From positions 67,718,333 to 67,782,332 of the forward strand of contig OX419756.1 of NCBI GenBank assembly GCA_948567375.1: 64,000 nt of DNA, in the 5' to 3' direction. A model generated the notes under the pieces. It was not told where the DNA came from, made no database searches, and was given only the letters and a program-made list of their open reading frames with translations. Shown piece after piece: positions 1 through 11,110 of the stretch. The DNA comes from Lunularia cruciata. Lineage: Eukaryota > Streptophyta > Marchantiopsida > Lunulariales > Lunulariaceae. The translations under genes were made by a program, and so were the position numbers. Numbering within the stretch: the stretch's first letter is position 1; the number at the start of each line of letters is the position of its first letter.

Positions 1-530
1 AACGGCACTACTTGGCAAGGGGAAGAAGTGGACATGGGGAACTGCACAAGAGTTGGCCCTTCAAGAATTGAAGGCCGCCTTGCTACATGCACCAATCTTG
101 AAGTGGTATGACCCAAAACGTCCAATCAAGTTGGCTACGGATGCATCAGGCATAGCAATAGGAGCAGTCCTACAACAAGAGTGGCATGACGGATGGCATC
201 CAATTGCATATTTCTCTTGAAAGTTGTTATCGGCAGAGCAACTACCACACCACAGAACGAGAAGAGCTGGCCAGTGTTCTAGCAACCAAGCATTGGAAGC
301 ACTACCTGGGCGAGAAGGCATTTGTAGTAGAGACAGACCACAAACCTCTAGTCTAGTTCGAGACGCAAAAGGATCTATCTCGTCGCCAAATTTGGTGGGC
401 AGAGTGGCGACAACGCTTCAACATGACAATCACCTACGTGGAAGGTAAGAAGCAACTTGTAGATGCGTTCACCCGCATACCAATGGCCAACAACTTGGCG
501 GCAGAGGTTAAGATTAACCCTGAATTCTGG
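1..530 (+). mobile_element. RNase H region of copy A
   Basis: The reading resembles the Ty3/gypsy RNase H domain that follows RT: a DASG-type motif near the start, then a KHWKHYL-like and ETDHKPL-like stretch. It matches the corresponding minus-strand part of copy B around 7450-7900. It continues left beyond the window. Fossil. Confidence 0.85.
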
Positions 531-619
531 CAAGAGATCCTAGCTGCTACAAAAACTGACCCACAGATTGAGCGTCCAAAGGTGTCACCAGCACCCAAGG
601 ACTCACCTTTCGAGAGGGC

Positions 620-1500
620 CGGTTGTGGATCCCAAATGTCCCAGAATTACACACCACCATTCTAGCGGAATGTCATGATTCAGCCATTGCAGCTCATGTC
701 GGAGTGGACAAGACCTTGGAGGCAGTCAAGCGCCATTACTATTGGCCCAAGATGAGCAACGACGTAATGGACTATGTGCGTAGCTGCCTACTTTGTCAAC
801 AGAACAAAGCTTCTAATCAAGCTCCTGCAGTGCTCCTTCAACCTCTTCCCACTCCTACCCAACGTTGGGAACAAGTGAGTATGGATCTCGTCTGTGAATT
901 ACCCAAGACCACCTCAGGGTTTGACTCCATTGTGGTCTTTGTGGACCGGCTCAGCAAAATGATTCATGTATCCCTACCACCAAGGAGGTGACCGCTCCAC
1001 AACTAGCTCAACTATACTTAGATGCAGTCTTTGCTCACCATGGCTTGTCTAGAGTACTCATCACCGATAGAGGCACCCAATTCACCAGTTTGTTTTGGCG
1101 AACACTCTTTGGTTTCTTCAAAACCAAGTTGGCCATGTCTACAGCTTACCACCCACAAACAGATGGCCAAACAGAGCGGGCTAATAGCACGATTGAAGAC
1201 ATGTTACGCGGCTTCACCTTAGAAGAGCAAGAGAGGTGGGACACCCTACTACCGTTGGTGGAATTCGCTTACAACAATTTAGTGAATGCCTCCACCCAGG
1301 TCACTCCGTTCTTCCTCATGTATGGTGAGCATCCCTTCACACCTTCTAGCTTGATGAAGATCCGTCCAGTGACTACCAAGGTTGATGCAGTCAACACATT
1401 TGTTTCTAGAATCCAACAAGGTGTGGAGAGCACCAAGCATAGGTTACAGATTGCACAAAATCGACAAAAGCAGTATGTTGATGCACACCGTAGGCATATG
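620..1500 (+). mobile_element. Integrase region of copy A
   Basis: It begins with an H2C2 zinc-binding segment (HVGVDKTLEAVKRHYYWP, then CLLCQQNKA) and continues into the DDE core (DLVCELPKT, VLITDRGTQF, AYHPQTDGQTERAN). These are hallmark Ty3/gypsy integrase motifs. Integrase inserts the element cDNA into the genome. The same region occurs on the minus strand in copy B. Fossil. Confidence 0.92.
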
Positions 1501-1754
1501 GAGTTCAATGTTGGGGATCAAGTGTGGCTATCGACAACCAACCTCACATTAGTTGGATCTCGTAAGCTCAGACCTCGTTTTATTGGGCCTTTCTCGATTC
1601 TTCGTCGCATCGGCCCTGTGGCCTATCACTTTGAGTTACCACCACACATGAAGATCCATCCAGTGTTCCATGTCTCCCTATTACACAGATATGCTCCCCG
1701 ATCAGGCCAAGGTACTTCCACACAGGACATTCGACCTTGTCCGACAGTCATTGA

Positions 1755-1956
1755 TGGCATAGAAGAATATGAAGTGGAGCGGATTCTCCAAAAGCGCATG
1801 CGTGGTACTCACCATCCGCGGGTGGAATATCTAGTACAATGGAAAGGTTACCCTCTCTATGAAGCAACCTGGGAACCCGCTGCCAATTTGGCACATGCAC
1901 CGGTGTTGGTGCAAGCATTTGAGCAACAATTGCACAACAAGGACGTTGCGTCTTAA
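1755..1956 (+). mobile_element. Chromodomain of copy A
   Basis: EEYEVERIL, then VEYLVQWKGYP and ATWEP, which is the chromodomain signature at the C-terminus of chromovirus integrases. In the family this domain steers insertion toward particular chromatin. It lies directly before the polypurine tract and LTR. Confidence 0.93.
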
Positions 1957-1969
1957 AAGGAGGGAGGTC
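1955..1969 (+). other. Polypurine tract of copy A
   Basis: AAAAGGAGGGAGG-type purine run immediately before the LTR start, the expected second-strand primer of LTR retrotransposons. The same tract occurs reversed beside the left LTR of copy B. Confidence 0.8.
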
Positions 1970-2713
1970 TGTAATACCAAGGGTTAGCCATATGATCTAG
2001 ATGTGAAATATGGTTTGGTAACATCTAGAATGATGTTATACATGATGGTCAAAATAGATCAGATAGAAGTATCACCAAAAGAGTACTTCTACTAATAGAG
2101 CAGAAACCAAAATAGACTTGAGAACCTTAGAACCAATAGCCAGACATATGATTTAAAGGTGAGAATTGGTTTGGTAACATCTGGAAGAATGTTACACATG
2201 ATGGACTAAACAGATCAGAAAGAGGTATCACCAAAAGGGGACTTCTACTAATAGAGTAGGAACCAAAATATGCCTGAAATCTTTGAAGGCAATTTCGGAG
2301 GCCTAAACGGATGAATTAGGCCTCAAAAATGTGCAGATTACCCCCCCCCCCCAAATGGAGGAAAGGCTGGCCTTCCCTCCCCCTTGGTTTGTCTCGTCGA
2401 GAGCTTTCCAACGGTACCTTACTCATGTGATTCTGAGATTCCTACAGGAAGATTCCCTAAAAGATTCCCTCTGGTCAAAGCTCGTTTGACCAACCAGATA
2501 GGACCTAGACCAGACAGGTCACCCATCCAAGTCAGTAATCCAAGGGTGGAGCTTGCTGACATGTCACCTATCTATGTCCCTAATCCTATGGTGGAGCTTC
2601 CTTGGAGGAGATCCTCTTTGTCTATATAATAAAGAGAAGGTGCTCCCTTGGGGATCGGATGTTTGAGTGTGCAATCTGTGTTTTCTCTCTTCTCTTGTCC
2701 TTGGAATATTACA
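1970..2713 (+). repeat. 3' LTR of copy A (alpha family)
   Basis: About 744 bp, starting TGTAATACC and ending ATTACA, matching both LTRs of copy B by eye. It holds a TATA-like stretch (TATATAATAAAG, about 2620) and a C-homopolymer near 2341. Positions 1989-2300 are a tandem pair of about 156 bp each. Confidence 0.92.
1989..2300 (+). repeat. Internal tandem duplication inside the alpha LTR
   Basis: Two diverged copies start with CATATGAT at 1989 and 2145, a period of about 156 bp. They share GGTTTGGTAACATCT, a CATGATGG segment, TATCACCAAAAG and ACTTCTACTAATAGAG. The same pair is present, reversed, in both LTRs of copy B, so the duplication predates spread of these copies. Confidence 0.85.
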
Positions 2714-4103
2714 CCTTTGTATAATGTTCTGGTAGGTTTTGTGAAGGTCAAGGGACCAAGTTGTTGCAACCAAGAAATCAAAGTGCTTAGCCAATTTCAT
2801 GGCTTCTTCTAATTGTTTCAGTCTTGCAGAGTCACTTATAACTTGATTCATGGCTTCAAACCCCTCACAAATTGAATCAAAGCTTCACCAACCAATATAT
2901 ATGGAATTTGCATTATGGTGTTCTAGCTTCTTACAAAACCAATCTACTTCACCTTTGCCAACTTATCTTGTGTGGCATTGCTTGCAATTGCCCAATTATT
3001 GCACTCTTGAATTCTTCACATGTCAAGATCAATATAGCAAATTGCAATTCAGCTTGCTCCACTCCAAATTAGCACCATAGTTTTGTCGCTCCATCCAATT
3101 GGCTTGAAGCTAAGAGAATATATTTTTGTTCATCTTGAAGATTTATAGTCTCAAAATAACATTCATAGTCAAATACAAAATTATCTACTGCATCCAAGAG
3201 ATTCTTACCATCAAATACCTTGGGTTTTAGAACTATGATTTGCTCTTCTTCTTCTTGAAATGGTGCTATCTCTATGTGCTCTTGTCATTGATGGTCTTGT
3301 TCATCTAAAAATCAAGTAAGATGCTTGTTTTGTTGTTGCATAGCAATGATAACCTTGAGCATTGCCACCATGGTTACTACTCTATCACACTACCTCCAAT
3401 TTATCTAAATTAACATATAGATACAACACATCCACCGTTCCCCATAAGTTATAGTTGGAAGTACCAAGGGTCCCTCGGACAAAGTGATCATATTCAAAAC
3501 AATTTGCCCAAAACATGAGGTGATGAATTGAATGAAATGATGATTGGGTAGTACACTTACATAAAAATCCCAATGGTTTGGCAGAAATGGGTCAATAAAT
3601 TCCATCCATCCCATTCTTGATCTTATACCAATGTAAAATACTAACACCAAGAATAGAAATAAGAGAATGAAAGATCACATTGGGATTCTTGAATGAAGGA
3701 AACTCCAAATGCCTAGTATGAGCTTGGGCTTTGGTATTTACAGGGAGCATATAAGTCTCTTGAGAAGCTTCTCAAAAATTATCCTTAAGCCACTTTCTTG
3801 GAATGCAAGCCAATTCTTATCAAGAAGGTTCCTTCTAGAAGCCGTCTACTTAGCATGCAAGCTAAGCTAGTTGGAAGCTTTCTAAAAGCTTCCTTTTAGA
3901 AGCTACCTACTTAAGGTGCAAGCTAAGCTAGTCGGGAAGCTTCCCAAGAAGCTTCTTCCTAAAAGTTACCACTCGGCATGCATGCTACCCAATATTTGGA
4001 AGGTACCAAGTAGCTTCTTAAATACTTCTAGAATATTTTAGGCTAATTTGGCATATTTGCTACTTTGTTAGCCCAACTCATAGGTAAACTTTGTATTGTC
4101 ACA
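2714..4103 (-). mobile_element. Ty3/gypsy chromovirus, beta family, copy E (5' LTR and part of gag)
   Basis: On the minus strand this is a beta-family 5' LTR (3632-4103), then leader and gag similar to copy D positions 16273-17200. The gag similarity stops at 2714, where copy A is inserted. The remainder of E must lie left of the window. Its right end abuts gag sequence of copy C on the plus strand, so E was inserted into C. Strongly decayed with many breaks, and older than copy D. Confidence 0.85.
3632..4103 (-). repeat. 5' LTR of copy E (beta family)
   Basis: About 472 bp. Reversed, it runs from TGTGACAATAC to TTTTACA and follows the D LTR along its length, including the repeated GAAGCTTC-like modules and the TTGCATGC/AAGTAG blocks. 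It is clearly more diverged from the D LTRs than these are from each other. Confidence 0.85.
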
Positions 4104-5244
4104 ATAATGCAAATTCTATATATATTAGAAAGTGAAGCTTTGGATTGATTTGTGAGGGGCTTGAAGTCATGCACCAAATTAGAAGTGACCATGTGGGACC
4201 CCAAACACTTAGAGAAGCCATGCAATTGGCTAAGCACTTTGATTCTTTGGTTGCCACAACTTGGTCTTGACCTTGACCTTGACTTTCATTGAACCTTCAC
4301 ACACATTACACACGGGTGGAGGAGCCAACACCAATGGAGATCAATGTTATCCAATGGAAACCACTTGGCTCCTATAGATAGAAAAAGATTACAACAAAAT
4401 GGTGGTTGCTTTTATTGTTGCCAAATTGTGCATCACATTGCTAAATGTCCGCTCCAGAATGAACAACCTTGACAATTTGCCCAAAGGGATTTTTTGGAGC
4501 ATGATGATTAGGGAAATGAAGAATACCAATATGAAAACTCAAGCAACCTATTAGGAACTTGATTAGTTCCAATGGGATTGAAGGCTCAACCTATGCAAGT
4601 TTGCTTTACTTGCAATGTATGATATCTGATCATGGTTGTAGAATTCTGGTTGATTTTGGAAATTTAGAGATTTGCATGTCCATGCAATTAGCAAATGAAT
4701 AAAGTATTCCTATCAAGTTAGTAACTGGAAGTAGATTGATGATAGTAGATGGTAGAAAGAGTTCTGCATTCTGTACCTCACATATTGTAACATTTAAGAT
4801 TGGGAAGGAGCATTTAGAGTATACAAGATTTGTAGTGGCACCTCTACACTATGATCTTATTCTAGGTTTGCCTTGGCTTGAAAGTCATAAAGTTTAATTT
4901 GGTTGGACCCAACAATAAATTCAAGTACAACACCGGGGTATGAATTACCAATTAGGTTTTTTGGCACCTTTGAGTAAGACATGTAAGAATAGTTGATCCC
5001 AAGATGGGAAGTTTGTTAGTAAAGCAACCATATAGCAAATTTTGGAGGAAGATAAGCTTATTTTTACAATATGGATCAAGCCAATTGTGGATGGAGAATC
5101 TAACAAGAAGCCTCATCAATCTATGGTTGATCAAATAATTCAAGAGTTTGTAAATGTGTTTCTGGATGATTTTCCAAAGGGATTACCTCCAATCATGGTA
5201 TTCCTTTCAAGATTGAGTTATTACCAAGAATTACTCCAATGAGT
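4104..5244 (+). mobile_element. Ty3/gypsy beta family, copy C, left segment (gag end and protease)
   Basis: It is collinear with copy D from about 17040 to 18285: gag C-terminus (CCATGCAATTGGCTAAGCAC-like), a zinc-knuckle remnant, then the protease region around 4560-4900 and the linker toward RT. The match resumes at 11844 after copy B. The gag start is missing because E lies at its left edge. Heavily decayed with many breaks; the oldest layer of the nest. Confidence 0.85.
5240..5244. repeat. Left target-site duplication of copy B
   Basis: TGAGT, immediately left of the B LTR. The identical pentamer follows the right LTR at 11844-11848. Five bases is the usual duplication for Ty3/gypsy integrases. 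Confidence 0.9.
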
Positions 5245-5981
5245 TGTAATACTCCGAGGACAAAGGAGAAAACACAGATTGCACACTCAAACATTCGATG
5301 CCCCAAGGGAGCACCTTCTCTTTATTATATAAACAAAGAGGATCTCCTACAAGGAAGCTCCACCATAGGATTAGGGACACAGATAGGTGACATGTCAGCA
5401 AGCTCCACCCTTGTATTACTTACTTGGATGGGTGACCTGTCTGGTCTAGGTCCTATCTGGTTGGTCAAACGAGCTTTGACCGGAGGGAATCTTTTAGGGA
5501 ATCTTCCTGTAGGAATCTCAGAATCACATGAGTAAGGTACCGTTGGAAAGCTCTCGACGAGACAAACCAAGGGGGAGGGAAGGCCAGCCTTTCCTTCATT
5601 GGGGGGGGGGAAATTTGCACATTTTCAAGGCCTAATTCATCCGTTTAGGCCTCCGAAATTGCCTTCAAAGATTTTAGGTATATTTCGGTTCCTACTCTAT
5701 TAGTAGAGGTCCCCTTTTGGTGATACCTTTTTCTGATCTGTTTAGTCCATCATGTGGAACATCCTTCCAAATGTTACCAAACCAATTCTCACCTTTAAAT
5801 CATATGTCTAGCTATTGGTTCTAAGGTTCTCAAGTCTATTTCGGTTTCTGCTCTATTAGTAGAAGTACTCTTTTGGTGATACTTCTATCTGATCTATTTT
5901 AACCATCATGTATAACATCATTCTAGATGTTACCAAAGCAAATTTCACATCTAGATCATATGGCTAACCCTTGGTATTACA
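5245..5981 (-). repeat. 3' LTR of copy B
   Basis: About 737 bp, bounded by TGTAATAC and TATTACA, with terminal TG...CA. It is about 96% identical by eye to 11111-11843. It includes a G-homopolymer near 5600 that varies in length between the LTRs, and the 156-bp internal tandem pair (about 5650-5965). Confidence 0.95.
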
Positions 5982-5998
5982 TACCTCCCTCCTTTTAA
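5982..5998 (-). other. Polypurine tract of copy B
   Basis: Read on the minus strand it is AAAAGGAGGGAGGTA, abutting the 3' LTR. It has the same sequence and position as in copy A. Confidence 0.8.
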
Positions 5999-6200
5999 GA
6001 CGCAACCTCCTCGTTGTGCAATTGTTGCTCAAATGCTTGCACCAACACCGGTGCATGTGCCAAATTGGTAGCGGGTTCCCAGGTTGCTTCATAGAGGGGG
6101 TAACCTTTCCATTGTACTAGATATTCCACCCGCGGATGGTGAGTACCACGCATGCGCTTTTGGAGAATCCGCTCCACTTCATATTCCTCTATGCCATCAA
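5995..6200 (-). mobile_element. Chromodomain of copy B
   Basis: EEYEVERIL, VEYLVQWKGYP and ATWEPA motifs at the end of the integrase, as in copy A. This marks the element as a chromovirus. Confidence 0.92.
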
Positions 6201-6299
6201 TGACTATCGGACAAGGTCGAATGTCATGTGTGGAAGTACCTTGGCCTGATCGGGGAGCAGATCTACGTAATAGGGAGACATGGAACACTGGATGGATCT

Positions 6300-7330
6300 T
6301 CATGTGTGGTGGTAGCTCAAGGTGATAGGCCACAGCACCAATGCGACGAAGAATCGAGAAAGGCCCAATAAAACGAGGTCTGAGCTTACGATATCCAACT
6401 AATGTGAGGTTGGTTGTCGATAGCCACACTTGATCCCCAACATTGAACTCCATGTGCCTACGATGTGCATCAGCATACTGCTTTTGTCGATTTTGTGCAA
6501 TCTATAACTTGTGCTTGGCGCTCTCCACACCTTGTTGGATTCTAGAAACAAATGTGTTGACTGCATCAACCTTGGTAGTCATTGGACGGATCTTCATCAA
6601 GCTAGAAGGTGTGAAGGGATGCTCACCATACATGAGGAAGAATGGAGTGACCTGGGTGGAGGCATTCACTGAATTGTTGTAAGCGAATTCCACCAATGGT
6701 AGTAGGGTGTCCCACCTCTCTTGCTCTTCTAAGGTGAAGCCGCGTAACATGTCTTCAATCGTGCGATTAGCCCGCTCTGTTTGGCCATTGGTTTGTGGGT
6801 GGTAAGCTGTAGACATGGCCAACTTGGTTTTGAAGAAACCAAAGAGTGTTTGCCAAAACAAACTGGTGAATTGGGTGCCTCTATCGGTGATGAGTACTCT
6901 AGACAAGCCATGGTGAGCAAAGACTGCATCTAAGTATAGTTGAGCTAGTTGTGGAGCGGTCACCTCCTTGGTGGTAGGGCGGACATGAATCATTTTGCTG
7001 AGCCGGTCTACAAAGACCACAATGGAGTCAAACCCTGAGGTGGTCTTGGGTAATTCACAGACAAGATCTATACTCACTTGTTCCCAACGTTGGGTAGGAG
7101 TAGGAAGAGGTTGAAGGAGCCCTACAGGAGCTTGATTAGAAGCTTTGTTCTGTTGACAAAGTAGGCAGCTACGCACATAGTCCATCACGTTGTTGCTCAT
7201 CTTGGGCCAATAGTAATGGCGCTTGACTGCCTCCAAGGTCTTGTCCACTCCAACATGAGCTTCAATGGCCAAATCATGACATTCCGCTAGAATGGTGGTG
7301 CGTAATTCTGGGACATTTGGGATCCACAAT
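6300..7330 (-). mobile_element. Integrase region of copy B
   Basis: H2C2 segment (GVDKTLEAVKRHYYWP and CLLCQQNKAS) followed by the DDE core (DLVCELPKT, VLITDRGTQF, AYHPQTNGQTERAN) and the GPFSILRRIG-type C-terminal GPY/F-like stretch. Fossil. Confidence 0.93.
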
Positions 7331-7349
7331 CGGCCCTCTCAAAAGGTGA

Positions 7350-8800
7350 GTCCTTGGGTGCTGGTGACACCTTTGGATGATTGCACTTCTACAATCTGTG
7401 TATCAGTTTTTGTAGCAGCTAGGATCTCTTGCCAGAATTTAGGGTTAATCTTAACCTCTGCCGCCAAGTTGTTGGCCATTGGTATGCGGGTGAACGCATC
7501 TGCAAGTTGCTTCTTACCTTCCACGTAGGTGATTGTCATGTTGAAGCGTTGTCGCCACTCTGCCCACCAAATTTGGCGACGAGATAGATCCTTTTGCGTC
7601 TCGAGGTAGACTAGAGGTTTATGGTCTGTCTCTACTACAAATGCCTTCTTGCCCAAGTAGTGCTTCCAATGCTTGGTTGCTAGAACGATGGCCAACTCTT
7701 CTTGTTCTTTGGTGTGGTAGTTGCGCTCTGCCGGTAATAACTTTCGAGAGAAATATGCAATTGGATGCCATCCGTCATGCCACTCTTGTTGTAGGACTGC
7801 TTCTATTGCTACGCCTGATGCATCCGTAGCTAACTTGATTGGACGTTTTGGGTCATACCACTTCAAGATTGGTGCATGTAGCAAGGCGGCCTTCAATTCT
7901 TGAAAGGCCAACTCCTTGTGCAGTTCCCCATGTCCACTTCTTCCCCTTGCCAAGTAGTGCCGTTAAAGGTTGTGCAACCTTGGAGAAGTCCTTGACAAAT
8001 CTACGATAGAATCTCGTCAACCCCAAGAAGCTATTAAGTTGAGTCTGATCTTCTGGGGCACTCCATTTTTGAATGACCTCTATTTTATCTATCAATACTT
8101 GAATGCCCTCTGCACTTACTCTATGCCCTAAGTAGTCTACTTCAGACTTGCCAAACTCACACTTTGAGATTTTGGCGTACAACTGATTCTGTCTTAGAAT
8201 CTGGAGGACCTCTCGTAGATGTTGTTTGTGTTCTGCCATCGTGCTACTATATACTAAGATATCATCCAAGAAGACGATAACAAACTTATCTAAGTATGGA
8301 CGAAATATGTCATTCATTAGGCTCATGAAAGTGGCAGGCACATTGGTGAGGCCAAAAGGCATCACAAGATACTCAAAGTGGCCATACCTGGTTCAAAAGG
8401 CAATTTTGTACACATCCTCCTCTACAATTTGGATTTGATTGTAACCGCTCCACAAGTCCAGTTTGGTGAAGTATCTCGCTCCATGGAGTTGATCAAACAG
8501 GTCATCCATGCGAGGTAAGGGGTATTTGTTCTTCACTGTTTGCTGATTGAGACCCCGATAGTCAATGCGCATGTGCATTGTACCATCCTTCTTCTTCACA
8601 AACAAGACAGGGGCCATATGGTGATACGCTAGGTTGGATGAACCCTTTCTGTAGCATCTCCTCAATTTGAGTCTTACACTCCTCCAACTCATGAGGTGAT
8701 AGGCGATATGGGGCCTTACAAGGAGGTGTCTTCCCCGGGAGTGTCTCTATTTTGTGATCTACTCGCCTTTTAGGTGGTAATCCTGAGGGTAGATCATCAG
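7350..8800 (-). mobile_element. Reverse transcriptase and RNase H region of copy B
   Basis: RT motifs read in order: [46 protein letters not shown] and the active-site [10 protein letters not shown]. RNase H follows with TDASGVAIEAVL, HPIAYFSRKL and TDHKPL. RT copies element RNA into DNA and RNase H removes the template. Fossil. Confidence 0.94.
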
Positions 8801-8949
8801 GAAAGACATCTTGAAACTCATCCACTACATCCTTCAATTTCTCAGGAATTTGTCCAGCAAGTAGTGCACTCTGGACTTCTCTTATTAGACCCATAAAACA
8901 TCTATCGGTCTAACAGATAGTTGTCATCCCTACAACATTTAGAGGTAGT

Positions 8950-9330
8950 TTCTACCTGTGTGATTTTTCTTTAACCCCAATGATTGACCATTGGTGGGTT
9001 CTCACTACTTTCTTACTCCAATCCACCACTGGGTTGTACTGCTCCATCCATGGCATGCCTAAAATTGCATCATAACGGGCTAATTGTATCACTCGCCACT
9101 CAATTACTTCCTGATATTCTCCTACAGAGAGGGTTACCCGTCTAGGTAATGATTCAATCCTCTCTGTTTGCCCATTTGGTAACTCTACTTCTTCACTTCC
9201 ATCTCTCTCTAGATCCATTCCAAAGCTTATTGCAACAGAGCGAGACAAGAAATTCTTTGTTGCTCCCGGATCTATTAATACTCTCACTTGATTACCTTCT
9301 AGGATTCCATTCACGACAATCAATTGTGAG
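8950..9330 (-). mobile_element. Protease region of copy B
   Basis: Retropepsin-like segment: VLIDPGATKNFLS at the active-site position, then a DAILGMPWM block, typical of the ILG motif in plant gypsy proteases. It cleaves the element polyprotein in the family. Fossil. Confidence 0.85.
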
Positions 9331-9529
9331 GTTGCCTTTCGGGATCTTTGTGCATTATTCTTCTTCCTTTCCTCGCTTCTTTGCTTCCTTATTGAGCTAG
9401 TAAGGCCGCGAGGTACATTTACTGGCGATCTTTGTTTTCCGAAGTGGTTTCCACCTCCTCCTCTTCAATATGCCTCTCCATGTTGTTCAAAGATCGCCTG
9501 TACGAAGGCCGAGGGCCTCTAGGGAAACG

Positions 9530-10506
9530 AGTGCGACAATTGGTAGATATGTGCCCAATATGGCCACAATTGTAACAATGGCATTGTTCTCCTTGAGTCC
9601 CTTCTCCTCGTGGGACTCCATCTCTTTGTTCTTCTACCCGTCCCCGCTCTCCTTGAAGCGGCCGTGCTCCTCGATCCCGGAATCGAAGGTGCCCAATTCC
9701 ATCGGTAATGGTCCACCCATGTGTGGCATTTGTGCCCGATAATGTTGAGGTGGAACTACTCCTTCACCTCCACCTAATGCTCCAGCTATTCTCTGCGCAC
9801 AAGCAATAGCTTCAAATACCGTGCAAGGGTTTTGCACCATGACTTCTTGGCGAATCCGCTCTTTCAACCCTCGTTTGAAATTGTCGAGAGCCTCTGCTAG
9901 ACTCATGTCGGTAATTGTGGCTTGTAGATCCAGAAATGCATCCACATACTCTTATACGCTATTCTTTTGTCTCAATCTCCATAGTCGGGTTCGAGCCATC
10001 TGCATAGAATCCACCGATTGGAAATTCTTGAGCAGTCCTTCTTGCATTGTTGTCCATGTGACCTCCCTTCTCTCTGCCAGCATGGATCGTTCCCAAGCAT
10101 CATACCATGTGAGGGCTTTATCGGTCAAGTACCCACATGCAAACACGCCTACAACATGCTTTGTGATCTCTGTTGAGAACAATCAAAAATATCGATTCAT
10201 TCTCGAGATCCAATTCTCCACTACTCCCATCGTACATTGCCCCTTGTAAAGCTCGATGTTGCATGTCTTCTTCATCCGGAGTAGCAATGTGGCTTCATCG
10301 TTGATAGGGTTCGTAGGCACGGGTGCCTCTCCAAGTACTTCAGTCGCAGGTACTGGGTTTTGCGACGGCTCTTCTTCTTGCATGGCTTGATTGTTCCTGA
10401 GGATCTGCACTTGACTTTGCAATGTCTCCATGGTCATCTTAATCTCTCGAAATTCATTCAACATCCCTTGCATTCCTTGCACCAGCTCTTGCAACTGTGG
10501 ATCCAT
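9530..10506 (-). mobile_element. Gag region of copy B with zinc knuckle
   Basis: It starts with a heptad-like stretch (QLQELVQGMQGMLNEF), continues through the retrotransposon gag core (YLTDKALTWYDAW, then the RLRQK segment) and ends with a CCHC knuckle, CYNCGHIGHISTNC, at about 9534-9575. Gag forms the particle shell and binds RNA. Fossil. Confidence 0.9.
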
Positions 10507-10540
10507 GGTCCTTGCAACACCCCAATTGCTAACGTCTACT

Positions 10541-10970
10541 TCAATATAGAGTCAATATAATCACTCTGGAAGGCGCACGAACTATCGGAACTACCATTGG
10601 GACCTCAGAAGCTATCACTCGTTGATAATACTCCTCACCAAAATTCCTAACCACAAAATCTCTAAATATCAATTTCGGCCTCACTACATAACGGATTTCT
10701 ACTTGAGTGTTGAAAGGGAGAGGATTTGGGACATTCATATCCATATTATCATAATAGAATGTAGATCGTCAAATCCCACTCTCTGTCATATATCACCACA
10801 GGTAGAATCACCGGGTTTGGTAAGTTCATCACTCTGTCCATGAACTCTATACCAAAGTGATAAACTAGCGATACTCTCATCTGCTCATGCTGGATGTACA
10901 TAACCTTGATGTGAAATGGGTTTGAGAATGGAAAGCTAGGTGTAGGAAATTGTCCCCCCGGCGCATCCAT
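10541..10970 (-). other. Paired short open stretches between primer site and gag of copy B
   Basis: Two open stretches of about 70 codons each, side by side, lie between the primer-binding site and gag (10749-10970, then 10541-10744). They share a module: FG-E, two hydrophobics, RV, then P-V-PVV (FGEEYYQRVI...PMVVPIV versus FGIEFMDRVM...PVILPVV). I do not recognise a family. They could be a leader gene or a captured host fragment that was duplicated. Ordinary gypsy elements usually start gag here. Confidence 0.5.
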
Positions 10971-11097
10971 CCCATCCGCTCTCTAAAGTCCTTCCTAAGT
11001 CTAGCAATTACTCTATGTTCTCCACCTCAAATTACTCAGTTTCAGTAGTTCGTGCTATTCCAAGAGGGGTGATCCACTCTCTTGGACTATAACACTC

Positions 11098-11110
11098 TCT
11101 CTGATACCAT
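11098..11110 (-). other. Primer-binding site of copy B
   Basis: Directly inside the 5' LTR, read on the minus strand as TGGTATCAGAGA. It matches the 3' end of plant initiator methionine tRNA (TGGTATCAGAGC), the common primer of plant Ty3/gypsy elements. Confidence 0.88.

Larger units (their letters stand above)
1..2713 (+). mobile_element. Ty3/gypsy chromovirus, alpha family, copy A (3' part)
   Basis: The 3' portion of an LTR retrotransposon, cut by the window start. In order it shows RNase H, integrase with H2C2 finger and catalytic core, a C-terminal chromodomain, a purine-rich tract and a 3' LTR. Sequence and order match copy B almost throughout, so both belong to one family. It sits inside the gag region of beta copy E: the DNA just right of its LTR is E gag in reverse orientation. 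It is a broken fossil with a few interruptions in the visible part. Its 5' LTR lies outside the window, so the target duplication and the age from LTR divergence cannot be read. Confidence 0.93.

Noticed and set aside
2341-2352. C homopolymer in the alpha LTR as a regulatory tract
   Set aside because: Its length varies between LTR copies (G run near 5600 and 11467 on the other strand), as expected for slippage.
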